From the NCBI GenBank assembly GCA_035573855.1, contig DATLZU010000057.1:1-64000 (forward strand): a stretch of DNA of 64,000 nucleotides. Direction: 5' to 3'. Positions 51,653 to 59,237 of this stretch are shown one piece after another. This DNA comes from DATLZU01 sp035573855 (GTDB lineage: Bacteria; Nitrospirota; Nitrospiria; Nitrospirales; Nitrospiraceae). Both the position numbers and the translations under genes were made by a program. The stretch's first letter is position 1, and every line of letters begins with the position of its first letter. The notes beneath the pieces were generated by a model. That model had not been told where the DNA came from. It worked only from the letters and a program-made list of their open reading frames with translations, and ran no database searches.

Positions 51653-53344
51653 CTAGAAGTTCATCCACAATTGCACGAAGCCCCAGCTCTGATCCGACGG
51701 CGAGCCGGGCAGGTTGGCCGTCAGATAGCCGCCGGCGAATATGTGGCCGTAGGTCGCCTGGAAGGCCACCTTGCCGTCAGCGAACATCCGCGTCCAGGTG
51801 AAGTCGATTTCGTCGCCGATATGGGTCTTGGTGTTGTTCGCCTTGGAGAACACATAGCAGCCCTGCGCGGCCCGATACCAGCAGTCCTTCGAGCTGGCCA
51901 GGTTCATGTTCATGTACCAGATTTCGAAGTGATCGCGCGCCGTCGGCCGGAACTGGAAGTTGGCCTGGGGGGACAGCATGTTCTTCCAGGCGATCACGTC
52001 CGCATAGCCCATGTGGATGTGGTTCGTCGGGAAGAAGTTTTCGAAGGTATTGGAGGTCTTACATTGAGCCGTGGCCCCTGCTGTACAAGCAGCGGCCCGG
52101 CCGTCGCCGGAGGCATAGTCTAAGTTCACCGCCAGACGCGGCTTCATCTTGTTCTCATACCAGGTGTAACCTAACCAGTTCCGGGTCGCCCAAGCGTTGA
52201 TCGTCAAGTTGCGCGAATTATCATTTCCCACACCATCAGCCTGCCGGCCGGTCTGCCAGGCGGTTTCGTTGATGAAGTCCCAGTTGCCCTTCCGCATTTC
52301 GATCCGGTTGCCGATCATGTGGCGGATCTGGTTGGAAAACTTGGGCGTCCCAAGGCCCTGAGCCGAGTTCAGTGACTCATGGAGTTGATTGATGTACAGC
52401 ACATAGTACGGCTCGATCAGGAACCCAGGCACGGTCTTGATCTGGTTATAGAAGATGAACATGTCGGCGTCGCCACCGCCATCAGGTCGCCCATTGCCGG
52501 CTGTTCCTGCAATGTTCCCAGCCAAGCTGCCGACCGGTGCTCCTTGGGCTATGTCGGTTTCCGCCTGCCGGAACCAGCCCAAGTAGGAGTCGAAGGCCTT
52601 GGTCTGGTAAGCGAACATGATGCCGTCGTGCGAATAGCCGGTATTGGCCCAGTCGAAGTGGCCGAAGAGCGAGTGGTTCCCGAAGATCACGTACTGTCGC
52701 CCTGCCTTCATACTGAGACCTTCGATGCCAGCGAAATTCCGGACAAGCACATAGGCAGCACGGACGCCCAAACGACAAGCACCGGTTACCTGGTTAGAGC
52801 AATTATGGTTCAGCGGGTCCCCACCATTGCCAGCATTTTTAGGGTCTCCGTTTCCCCCCCAGGTCGCCGCGTCGATGATTTCCATGTAAAAATTCACATC
52901 TGGCGAGAGGTCGTAGCCGATGCCCAAGCGCACCCACTGCTGGACATAGAAGTCATTGGCGCCCTTGGTGATGCCGGCGCCGCCGTTCTGAAACGCCGGC
53001 GCGTTCGCCCGCGCGCCGACAATGGTGGTGCAGGCGCCGCCGACCGGCGGGCCACCGCCGAAGCAGACGCCGTTGCGGAACTCCGGCCGGACGCGCAAGT
53101 CGGCGCGCATCCAGAGGTTTTTGATGTCGAAGTTCCGGCCAATGACCGGGTCGTAGACTTCGTAGGCTTCCTTTTGCGGCATGGCCCGCGGGATGTGCGG
53201 GAGGTTGGTGATGCGTTCGCCGGGGGGCAGTTCGTACCCGGCGAAGGCGGGAACGATGAAACCCTGGAGCCCGGCGGCCAGGATGGCCGCCCCTGCGGCG
53301 ATCGCGTAGCGCAACCACCGCGTCCGTCCCTGGATGGTGCTCAT
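51653..53344 (-). CDS. AlgE-type outer-membrane barrel, copy 2
   Basis: 563 residues, a paralogue of 49076-50770: YELPPGERITNLPHIPRA, NLWMRADLRVRPEFRNGVCFGGG, SMKAGRQYVIFGNHSLFGHFDWANTGYSHDG, FFPTNHIHMGY and a terminal FVQLWMNF. Conservation is highest in strands, with differing loops (TVCTA.. against CNTF), as expected for porins with different specificity. Signal peptide precedes. No other system genes are nearby, so substrate is unknown. Confidence 0.85.
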   Translation of the reverse strand: MSTIQGRTRWLRYAIAAGAAILAAGLQGFIVPAFAGYELPPGERITNLPHIPRAMPQKEAYEVYDPVIGRNFDIKNLWMRADLRVRPEFRNGVCFGGGPPVGGACTTIVGARANAPAFQNGGAGITKGANDFYVQQWVRLGIGYDLSPDVNFYMEIIDAATWGGNGDPKNAGNGGDPLNHNCSNQVTGACRLGVRAAYVLVRNFAGIEGLSMKAGRQYVIFGNHSLFGHFDWANTGYSHDGIMFAYQTKAFDSYLGWFRQAETDIAQGAPVGSLAGNIAGTAGNGRPDGGGDADMFIFYNQIKTVPGFLIEPYYVLYINQLHESLNSAQGLGTPKFSNQIRHMIGNRIEMRKGNWDFINETAWQTGRQADGVGNDNSRNLTINAWATRNWLGYTWYENKMKPRLAVNLDYASGDGRAAACTAGATAQCKTSNTFENFFPTNHIHMGYADVIAWKNMLSPQANFQFRPTARDHFEIWYMNMNLASSKDCWYRAAQGCYVFSKANNTKTHIGDEIDFTWTRMFADGKVAFQATYGHIFAGGYLTANLPGSPSDQSWGFVQLWMNF

Positions 53345-53843
53345 AGTGTTCCTCCTGTTTGATTGGCTAGCGAATCCCCCTCGCTCGTCCTCTCTCCTAC
53401 CCGGGGAGAGGGAATGAGGAGAGTTCTCTCGCTTACGAGTCCAACCGTGCCACTACGATGCTGGTGTGTCCCCTCACCGCTTTCTCTCCCCCTCCCCTTT
53501 CCCACCAGGGGAGAGGGAACTGGGAGAAGCTCCTCTCCGCCAGGAGAGGGCTCTGTCCAGGCAGAGAAGATGCACGGTGAAGGCCTCTCTGTTCACGCGG
53601 AGGCGACTGTGCCCACGCCTCCGTCCGTCCAACATAAAGCCGACCGCGAATAGCTCGTCGCCGGCCGCACGACGCTCTTAGCTCCCGGCTGTTCGCTATT
53701 CGCCTTGAAGTGGCGTCACCTCCCTTCTTCTTCCGCTGCAAGCTGAACGCTCATCGTCTCCATCTGAAAGCCGCATGGCTTCCAGACTTGTTCTTACCGG
53801 CTGTTTTTTCCCGTTCCATTCCCTTGGATTCTGCTGTCACCGG
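53345..53843. other. Repeat-rich gap of about 500 bases
   Basis: Contains CCTCTCC...GGGGAGAGGG hairpins (53390-53545) upstream of the porin and two GCTATTCGC-type tracts (53640-53705 and 53838-53875). The right tract leads directly into the Uma2 gene 3' end. No gene supported. Confidence 0.5.
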
Positions 53844-54413
53844 CTATCCGCTCTTCGCTATCGGCTCTGTCCCGAACAGCTCTTCCACCTTGCAGGCGAA
53901 ACCCGGGAGCACCTCCGCTCCGTCCAGCGCGTCCTTCTCACTCAAGTCGCGGGCCTCGCCGCCGGGCCGATAGACGATGACGTGCCGGGTATCGGGATAG
54001 AGGACCCACACCATCGCCGCACCGGCCGTGAGACACTCTTGCACTTTCCGTTCAACATCCTGCGCCAAATCGTTGGGCGAGACGACCTCGATCGCCAGAT
54101 CGGGCGCGCCAGGGAAGAAGCCGTCGCGTGGCAGATCCGCCAGGCGCTCCCGGCGCACAAAGGCGACGTCGGGGCCTCGCACGGTGTCGGGGTTGCGGCT
54201 GAGCAGAAAGCCGGTGTCGTTCCCAAACAGCTCGCCCAGCGGATGCTTCTGGAGAAACGTCTGGAGGGGAAACGCAGCCTTCAGCGTGATGTTCCCGTGC
54301 TCGACCGATCCCGGAGACAATTCGATAACCTCCCCGGCTACAAGCTCCCGGTTCCGGTCTCCATAGAGCTTCCAGAACTGTTCGGCTGTGACGTGTGCGG
54401 TGGCGGTGGACAT
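53844..54413 (-). CDS. Uma2-family (DUF820) predicted endonuclease
   Basis: 189 residues from ATG 54413. PD-(D/E)xK-like core: RGPDVAFVRRERL (Asp), PDLAIEVVSPNDLAQDVERKVQECLTAGAAMVWVL with the E..K pair, and DTRHVIVYRPGG. N-terminal TAEQFWKLYGDRNRELVAGEVIEL is also typical. Such proteins are widespread, especially in cyanobacteria and Nitrospirota, and are predicted nucleases of unknown role. The 3' end reads into repeat DNA, so the last residues may be altered. Confidence 0.85.
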   Translation of the reverse strand: MSTATAHVTAEQFWKLYGDRNRELVAGEVIELSPGSVEHGNITLKAAFPLQTFLQKHPLGELFGNDTGFLLSRNPDTVRGPDVAFVRRERLADLPRDGFFPGAPDLAIEVVSPNDLAQDVERKVQECLTAGAAMVWVLYPDTRHVIVYRPGGEARDLSEKDALDGAEVLPGFACKVEELFGTEPIAKSG

Positions 54414-54540
54414 CTTAAAGTCCGTGATGCGTGACCCCTTGTGTTCCCTCAACGCTCTCCCGCCCGGGGAGCGGGGGCCGGCTTGCAAAAATGGTAGCCG
54501 GTAGCTCTGACCTTCCCGCCCCTGGCTACCAGTTTATTCG

Positions 54541-54831
54541 CTATGAGCTGCTCGCTTTCTGTTCAGTTCCTTCCGCCGTCTTCGTGGCCGCGTTGATTTC
54601 TTCCTCGGCTTCTTTCATCGAGGCTTCGAAGTCCTGCTCGACCATCTTGACTTCTTGCGTGATCATGGTGATCTCCGGCTCGACCGTCTTCCGGAGATCG
54701 TCCGCCGTTTCCTTGAAGCCCTTGACCGCTTTGCCGACCTGCCGGCCGATTTCAGGCAATTGCTTGGGCCCGAACAAGAGAAAGGCGATGATCAAAATGA
54801 TGAGAATCTCGCTTGCGCCGAGGCCGAACAT
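54541..54831 (-). CDS. tatB: Tat translocase subunit, TatB/TatA-like
   Basis: 96 residues: an N-terminal membrane helix (FGLGASEILIILIIAFLLFGPKQLPEIGR) with the FGP hinge, followed by an amphipathic helix (VGKAVKGFKETADDLRKTV) and a charged Glu/Lys-rich coiled tail of about 45 residues. The long charged tail favours TatB, though TatA is not excluded. It lies downstream of a second Tat gene (54940-55230) in the same direction. Provides the twin-arginine export pore or receptor. Confidence 0.82.
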   Translation of the reverse strand: MFGLGASEILIILIIAFLLFGPKQLPEIGRQVGKAVKGFKETADDLRKTVEPEITMITQEVKMVEQDFEASMKEAEEEINAATKTAEGTEQKASSS

Positions 54832-54939
54832 CGTGTTGTCGGCGAGCGGCTTGGAGCCGGGGGCTCAGGGCTAGAAACCTCTCCGACCTTTCTTGGCCCA
54901 TCACCTCTCGCCTCCAGCCTCTTGCCTTCTCCTTAAAAA

Positions 54940-55230
54940 TTATCCTTGCTTCGGTTGTTCCGTCGGCTGGGAGGTAGTCGCGCCAGATTGCGGCGGCGCT
55001 TGGGGTTGTTGCGGCGGCGCGGCCTGCGCTTGCGTGATCGGTTGGGCTGGCGGTACCGGCTCCGCCTGCGCCGTGACGTCGATCGCGTCCGGCTCGTTGA
55101 CGGACTTCTTGAATCCCTTGATCGCCTTGCCCAACCCTTCGCCGAGTTGCGGAATCTTGCCCGCGCCGAAAATGATCAGCACGATGATCAAGATCAGCAG
55201 CAACTCCATCCAGCCGAACGACCCGAACAT
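54940..55230 (-). CDS. tatA: Tat translocase subunit TatA
   Basis: 96 residues starting FGSFGWMELLLILIIVLIIFGAGKIPQLGEGLGKAIKGFKKSV, with the FGxxKxPxLG hinge and amphipathic helix typical of TatA. The tail is a Pro/Gln/Ala-rich segment (PPAQPITQAQAAPPQQPQ), unstructured, instead of the charged tail of the neighbouring Tat protein. tatC is not in the window. The start at 55230 is preferred because upstream codons give an Arg-rich shadow frame. Confidence 0.87.
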   Translation of the reverse strand: MFGSFGWMELLLILIIVLIIFGAGKIPQLGEGLGKAIKGFKKSVNEPDAIDVTAQAEPVPPAQPITQAQAAPPQQPQAPPQSGATTSQPTEQPKQG

Positions 55231-55520
55231 CGCGTGCCTGTCTTGTTTCTTCCGGTGATCTCGTCGTCGTGTGTTTCGGTGTCTCTCAGGCCCCCTACGC
55301 CCCGTCGCGCCGGCCGCCACCCTGCGGTTCCTTCACGCGAAGGCAGGGGCTGTTCTCCACGAACGGGGGTGAGGCTATAAAAGTTTTCCCAAATAGTCAA
55401 GGCAATTCTCGGGGTTCCGGGTCTTTTCGCGGATCACGACCCGCGACTAGCTGGTAGCCGGTCGCTGGCGACGCATCGCTCCACGCTCGTCGCGGCTTGC
55501 TGTTTGCTGTTCGCGCTTCG

Positions 55521-56987
55521 CTAGTTCAGCGCGCAAAACATATGAAAATACTCGATGTCGCTAAGGGGGGCTTCGAGCGCCATTTTGATCAGCTCCCGGT
55601 CGTAGCCGATCGCTTCCAAGTCGGGCATGGCGCGATAGAGTTCGTCTTCCGTGAGGTAGGCCACGGTGTCGGGCACGCCGTCCTTCTTCAAAGAGAGCAG
55701 GATCCCCTGCAGAGTTTCTCGTTCCTCCGGCGGGGTTTCTTTGCGGATTGGGAACTCCAGCTTGCGCTCGTAGGGGCTGTGGACCGTCTCGTTGAGCGCG
55801 CGGATCGTCTTGATCACCAAGCGATCCCGCTCCCAGGGTTCCAGTTTCTGCCCGGCCGACGGATGGACAGCTAGCAGATCCATGAGCGTGATGACGTGGG
55901 TGTTCAGGCTGCGCCCGACGAATTCCCGCTGGGCTTCCACGACGACCGCTGGGATGCCGAGTTGTTTGGCCACCGCCGCAACCAGCGGGAAATTGATCAT
56001 GAAGCTGTACTGGCCGCCGAACTGGCCGTAGCAGGGCTTGTCGGGATTGTTCAAGACCTTCAGCTCGGCTGCGCCCGCGTCGAAGCTGCTGAAGCCAACG
56101 GCGTCCGGCGTGAGAATCCGCTTGGCCTCCTTGAGCGTCGCGAACGCGCCGAGATTCACTGGCACGAGCACCTGCTCGTCGATCTGCTTGAGAAACTCGA
56201 CGATGGTCTTGCGGTAGGGCGTGTCCTTCCACTCGACTTTGTGGTACTCCTTTTCCCAGACAAGGTCCTCGAAGAAGGGCGGGAAGCCCTTCAGCGTGTC
56301 GGCGTCCTTGGCCTCAAAGGCCCGTACGAATCCCGACCAGTCCGTGATCTGCGCGTGTTTCGTCTCGCTGAGGTTCGGGCGCAGGTGTTCCTCTTCGATC
56401 TCGCCGGCCTTCCTGACCATCAATTTGGTGGGCAGATCGTTCCACAGCTCGTTGCAGATGATCCGATCGACTGTGCCGTCTTTCACCGCGGCGAGGTTCG
56501 CGACATCGGCGCAGAGCGTCTCCACCCGCTCCCGATGCGGCGCCAGGTCGGGATGCGCCTTGGCCTGCTCCAAGGTCGCCGGATGCTTATCCACCAACAC
56601 GTACCGGATCCGCGGATACACGCGCCCGTCTTTGTCGAGGCGCTGCAAGTGGGTCAAGAAACAGGCGGCCAGGTTGCCATTGCCGGGCCCCCATTCGTGG
56701 ATGATCAGGGGGCGAGGCGGGCGGGACTCGCCCTGGGCCTCTGTCTCGCTTTTCTCTCCGGTCCCGCAAGTCGCGCCGAGCGTTTGCTCACGTTTCGTGA
56801 CGCGCTCGTAGTAATCCTGCGCCAGCGCGTGCGCGAGGCGATAATCGGCGGAGGCGAAGGTCTGATAGTATTGGCGAAGCTGGTCGCCCCGGAGGCGATA
56901 GAAGAGCTCGTTGATATGGGCCTGCCAGTAGTCAACCGGCTTATAGTCGCCGATCGGCTGGGGCAGGGCCTCGAGGTCGTGCAGCAT
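55521..56987 (-). CDS. MidA/NDUFAF7-like SAM-dependent methyltransferase
   Basis: 488 residues. The methyltransferase motif I is IIHEWGPGNGNLA (about 95-107), followed by IRYVLVDKHPATLEQAKAH and DRIICNELWNDLP, features of the PF02636 family that includes mitochondrial NDUFAF7, which methylates an Arg of a complex I subunit. A loop rich in Gly/Glu (GTGEKSETEAQGESRPP) precedes motif I and resembles translated repeat DNA. It could modify a complex-I-type subunit in this organism, but no linkage is shown. Single gene. Confidence 0.75.
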   Translation of the reverse strand: MLHDLEALPQPIGDYKPVDYWQAHINELFYRLRGDQLRQYYQTFASADYRLAHALAQDYYERVTKREQTLGATCGTGEKSETEAQGESRPPRPLIIHEWGPGNGNLAACFLTHLQRLDKDGRVYPRIRYVLVDKHPATLEQAKAHPDLAPHRERVETLCADVANLAAVKDGTVDRIICNELWNDLPTKLMVRKAGEIEEEHLRPNLSETKHAQITDWSGFVRAFEAKDADTLKGFPPFFEDLVWEKEYHKVEWKDTPYRKTIVEFLKQIDEQVLVPVNLGAFATLKEAKRILTPDAVGFSSFDAGAAELKVLNNPDKPCYGQFGGQYSFMINFPLVAAVAKQLGIPAVVVEAQREFVGRSLNTHVITLMDLLAVHPSAGQKLEPWERDRLVIKTIRALNETVHSPYERKLEFPIRKETPPEERETLQGILLSLKKDGVPDTVAYLTEDELYRAMPDLEAIGYDRELIKMALEAPLSDIEYFHMFCALN

Positions 56988-57310
56988 AGCTCATAGCCGA
57001 TAGCGAATAGCTCTCATCCTCAGCTGCTCGCTACCCGGTATTCACCTTTCCCTGAAGCGGCAGCGGATTCTAGCAAATGGCTTCGCTGGGCCGCAACCGC
57101 GGGATCGCTCGCGGCCATCGGCTTTCCGCGATCAGCCTTCAGCGGAAGATTCCTGAGCACTCCTCATTCCTTCCACAGGGGGAAAAGGGAGGTGAGGGGG
57201 GAGCTGAAGACGGCTGGCTGAACGCTCAGAGCTGGCAGCGGGCGTAGGGGAGGGACGGACGAGGGCCTTGCTTGACAGCCGCGAGTGCCCGGGTGTACGA
57301 ACATAAATTA
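56988..57310. other. Gap of about 320 bases, no gene
   Basis: Starts with an ATAGCCGATAGCGAATAGC-type repeat and contains a GGGAAAAGGGAGGTGAGGGG stretch. No promoter or gene for the downstream exported protein could be fixed here. Confidence 0.4.
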
Positions 57311-57913
57311 ATGATAAGCGGCAAACAGCGCACAGCAAGGGACATACTCGGATCGTGCATGGTCGTCGCACTGCTGGTGTGGTCGGCGGCGTGGGCGGAA
57401 GACCTGCCCTTGACGCGCAACGTGCCAATCGACCAGTTCCAAAACCGGCTGGAGGATGTCAAGCCCTACAACTTCGACGCCCCTCCGGAAGGCATGTTTC
57501 GCTCCATTGAAACGACGGAAGGGTTCGAGGAGGAACTGGGCTTTCGGCGACAGAACGAATATGTTCCGATTAATCCCACCACGGAATACCGGTCGGACTC
57601 CAAGCCGGTGTTCATCGTGTTTCGCCTGCACCAACACTACCAGTCCTTTCTGATCATCGGCGTCTGCTATCCGGAGGACGTCCCCGGACTCGATCCCAAG
57701 GTCGAGCTGACCCGCGACACGGTGTACATTGCCACCGAAGATGAGAGCGGCTACCTCAAGCTCTTCCCGCCCCAAGGCGGCTGGAAGCCGGGCCGGTATA
57801 AGGTGGAGATCCACGTGGGCGAGGAAGTCAGCCCCATCTCCCTGATGGGGACCATGCGGTTCACCGTCTCGCCCGCCGCCAGCGCGGCCACCCCGGCCGC
57901 AGGGCCAAACTGA
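57311..57913 (+). CDS. Exported hypothetical protein
   Basis: About 200 residues from an ATG at 57311 (ATG 57359 is an alternative). A signal peptide (MVVALLVWSAAWAEDLP) is followed by a soluble domain with YNFDAPPEGMFRSIE and FIIGV-like strands (actual SFLIIGVCYPEDVPGLDPKVELT), then YIATEDESGYLKLFPPQGGWKPGRYKVEIHVGEEV, a beta-sandwich-like end that resembles periplasmic Ig-type domains. No family recognised. A REP palindrome lies 25 bases after the stop. Confidence 0.62.
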   Translation: MISGKQRTARDILGSCMVVALLVWSAAWAEDLPLTRNVPIDQFQNRLEDVKPYNFDAPPEGMFRSIETTEGFEEELGFRRQNEYVPINPTTEYRSDSKPVFIVFRLHQHYQSFLIIGVCYPEDVPGLDPKVELTRDTVYIATEDESGYLKLFPPQGGWKPGRYKVEIHVGEEVSPISLMGTMRFTVSPAASAATPAAGPN

Positions 57914-57938
57914 GCTTGCAGCCAAGAAAAGAGCCAAG

Positions 57939-57994
57939 AAAAGGGGTCGGGAGTCTTTAATTTTTATATTGTGAAAAGACTCCCGACCCCTTTT
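57939..57994. repeat. REP palindrome copy 5
   Basis: 21-bp arms (one slightly shortened) around a 15-base AT-rich loop, 25 bases after the upstream stop. T runs on both sides support terminator activity. Confidence 0.92.
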
Positions 57995-58013
57995 CCCGCC
58001 TTCTTTTCTTGCC

Positions 58014-58042
58014 TTGACAGGCGGGGGCGGCTTTGCTATAGA
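58014..58042 (+). promoter_or_regulatory. Strong sigma70-type promoter
   Basis: TTGACA at 58014 and TATAGA at 58037 with exactly 17 bases between. It drives the structured leader and lipoprotein gene that follow. Confidence 0.7.
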
Positions 58043-58049
58043 GGTGTCC

Positions 58050-58186
58050 GTTCAGAATAGGCTGACGAGAAGACAACGAGGTCTTTTCTCGTTTGGCGGG
58101 GCAAGGACAAGGACGTCCTTTTGGTCATGACGGGCCGAAAGGGCGTTTTTTTGTGCCCGCGACGGCCCGCTCCGGAGGGCAACCCC
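58050..58186 (+). ncRNA. Structured 5' leader of the lipoprotein gene
   Basis: About 135 bases with three predicted hairpins: GAGAAGAC/GTCTTTTCTC with an AACGAG loop (58062-58088), AAGGACGTCCTT (58111-58122), and GGGCC...GGGC followed by TTTTTTT (58134-58152). The last may act as a weak terminator or attenuator. No known riboswitch class fits with confidence. Confidence 0.4.
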
Positions 58187-58567
58187 ATGCGATTCTCGAC
58201 CGTCGCGGTGGTCTTGATAGGAGTAGGGCTGTCGGCAGGCTGCGCGGGGACTGTTCCCCCGGACACGTCGTTGCGAGAAGCACGGTACGAACGAGAGGCT
58301 GCTTCCGCCCGCTTGCTGAAGGCCCTCGCGCGCTACTGTTCGTTGACCGCTCGGTCGCTCGACGCCCAGCATCAGTGCATCGTCGAGCATCGTCTCCTTC
58401 CATTCCTTCCCGAGCCCGGTTTCCCGAGCGCGCACTCCACAACCTCCGCTGCTCCGTTGCAATTCGCCGATGGCACGCCTGCTTCGCTCGTCCACTGCCA
58501 GCGGGTTCGTTCGCAGACCACCTGCCGACGGGCCGATCGTCTCTCTACCCCGTCCGGAGGAGGGTAG
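58187..58567 (+). CDS. Small lipoprotein
   Basis: 126 residues from ATG 58187 with GGAGGG upstream. Signal and lipobox: VLIGVGLSAGC, giving a lipidated Cys. The first part after it is helical and charged (SLREARYEREAASARLLKALARYCS); the rest, including many Ser/Thr/Arg, may be loosely structured. It has its own sigma70 promoter and a long leader, so expression is probably regulated. Family not recognised. Confidence 0.55.
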   Translation: MRFSTVAVVLIGVGLSAGCAGTVPPDTSLREARYEREAASARLLKALARYCSLTARSLDAQHQCIVEHRLLPFLPEPGFPSAHSTTSAAPLQFADGTPASLVHCQRVRSQTTCRRADRLSTPSGGG

Positions 58568-58585
58568 CCGCCGCACCACGCCCGG

Positions 58586-58927
58586 TCAGTACTTCATGTT
58601 GTGCGGCAGTTGCCGCTGCGCGTCGCGCGCCAGTTCGTCCGCCTGTTGAGCTTCGGCTCTCAGTTGCTTCGCCAGCTCACGACTCTTGGCCACCGGCTCT
58701 GCATCCTGTCCCAATTCCCTGGCCTTAGCCATCGCTTCCAACTCATACCGTTGCGCCAGCGCGCTGAGTTCCGCCGCCTGCTGGCGGTATTGGAACATGG
58801 TGTCCCGGAGACAGGTATAGTTTGATCCGCATTTGGCCACGACAGGATCGGATGCGGTAGCGCACCCAGCCGCGACTACCGACATCGCCCACAGGGCCCC
58901 CAGTCCCACCGTTCTCACGCGTTTCAT
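58586..58927 (-). CDS. Helical lipoprotein
   Basis: 113 residues from ATG 58927 with AAAGGAGGGC upstream. Signal ending VVAAGC (lipobox). The mature chain is a long amphipathic helix rich in Ala, Glu, Gln and Arg (YRQQAAELSALAQRYELEAMAKARELGQ), likely a coiled coil, with CGSNYTC at its start that could form a disulfide. Convergent with the lipoprotein gene at 58187-58567. Confidence 0.65.
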   Translation of the reverse strand: MKRVRTVGLGALWAMSVVAAGCATASDPVVAKCGSNYTCLRDTMFQYRQQAAELSALAQRYELEAMAKARELGQDAEPVAKSRELAKQLRAEAQQADELARDAQRQLPHNMKY

Positions 58928-59112
58928 GGCCGCCCTCCTTTCGCGTCGGTCCTCGACGATCCTGTGTTCTCGTATCATTCTACACCTCGTTCGGCTTTTT
59001 TGCCGTCATCGCCCCGGCAGCCGCCGCAACCGTCCCACGGCGTCTTGCCTGTTTGGTTGACAGGTTCCTTGGCTTCAGTGTAGGAACTGTTCACAATACG
59101 GTTTTCCGGGCC

Positions 59113-59208
59113 GGGTGATGGGGTTCACCCTAACCGCCGCCTCCCCGGGAAAGGATGATGAGGCGGCTGATGACTCCTACTCGCCATGGCGGCGGTGGGA
59201 GTTTTTTG
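59113..59208 (+). promoter_or_regulatory. Fluoride riboswitch with terminator platform, number 1
   Basis: The aptamer (59113-59180) fits the crcB/fluoride consensus: GGGTGATG, GGGGTTCACCC, TAACCGCC, a P3 arm GAGGCGG, and CTGATGACTCCTAC. The pseudoknot pairing GGGGT with ACTCC is present. The 3' aptamer strand ACTCCTAC also pairs with GTGGGAGT to make a terminator (59173-59208, six-T run). Fluoride should favour the aptamer and readthrough. A TTGACA box is at 59057. Its -10 partner is weak. Confidence 0.88.
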
Positions 59209-59237
59209 TTTCGGAGGTGAACGCCGACCGAGGGAGC

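Noticed and set aside
54541..55230. Complete tatABC operon
   Set aside because: Only two single-helix Tat subunits are present; no TatC-like six-helix protein lies within the window.
58050..58130. Guanidine-II (mini-ykkC) riboswitch in the lipoprotein leader
   Set aside because: One loop has ACGA but with extra loop bases, the second hairpin loop is ACGT instead of ACGR, and the downstream gene is not a guanidine transporter or SugE.
59115..59237. N-terminal extension of the ABC-like protein
   Set aside because: This stretch is the fluoride aptamer and its terminator; translation there would be inside a regulatory RNA.
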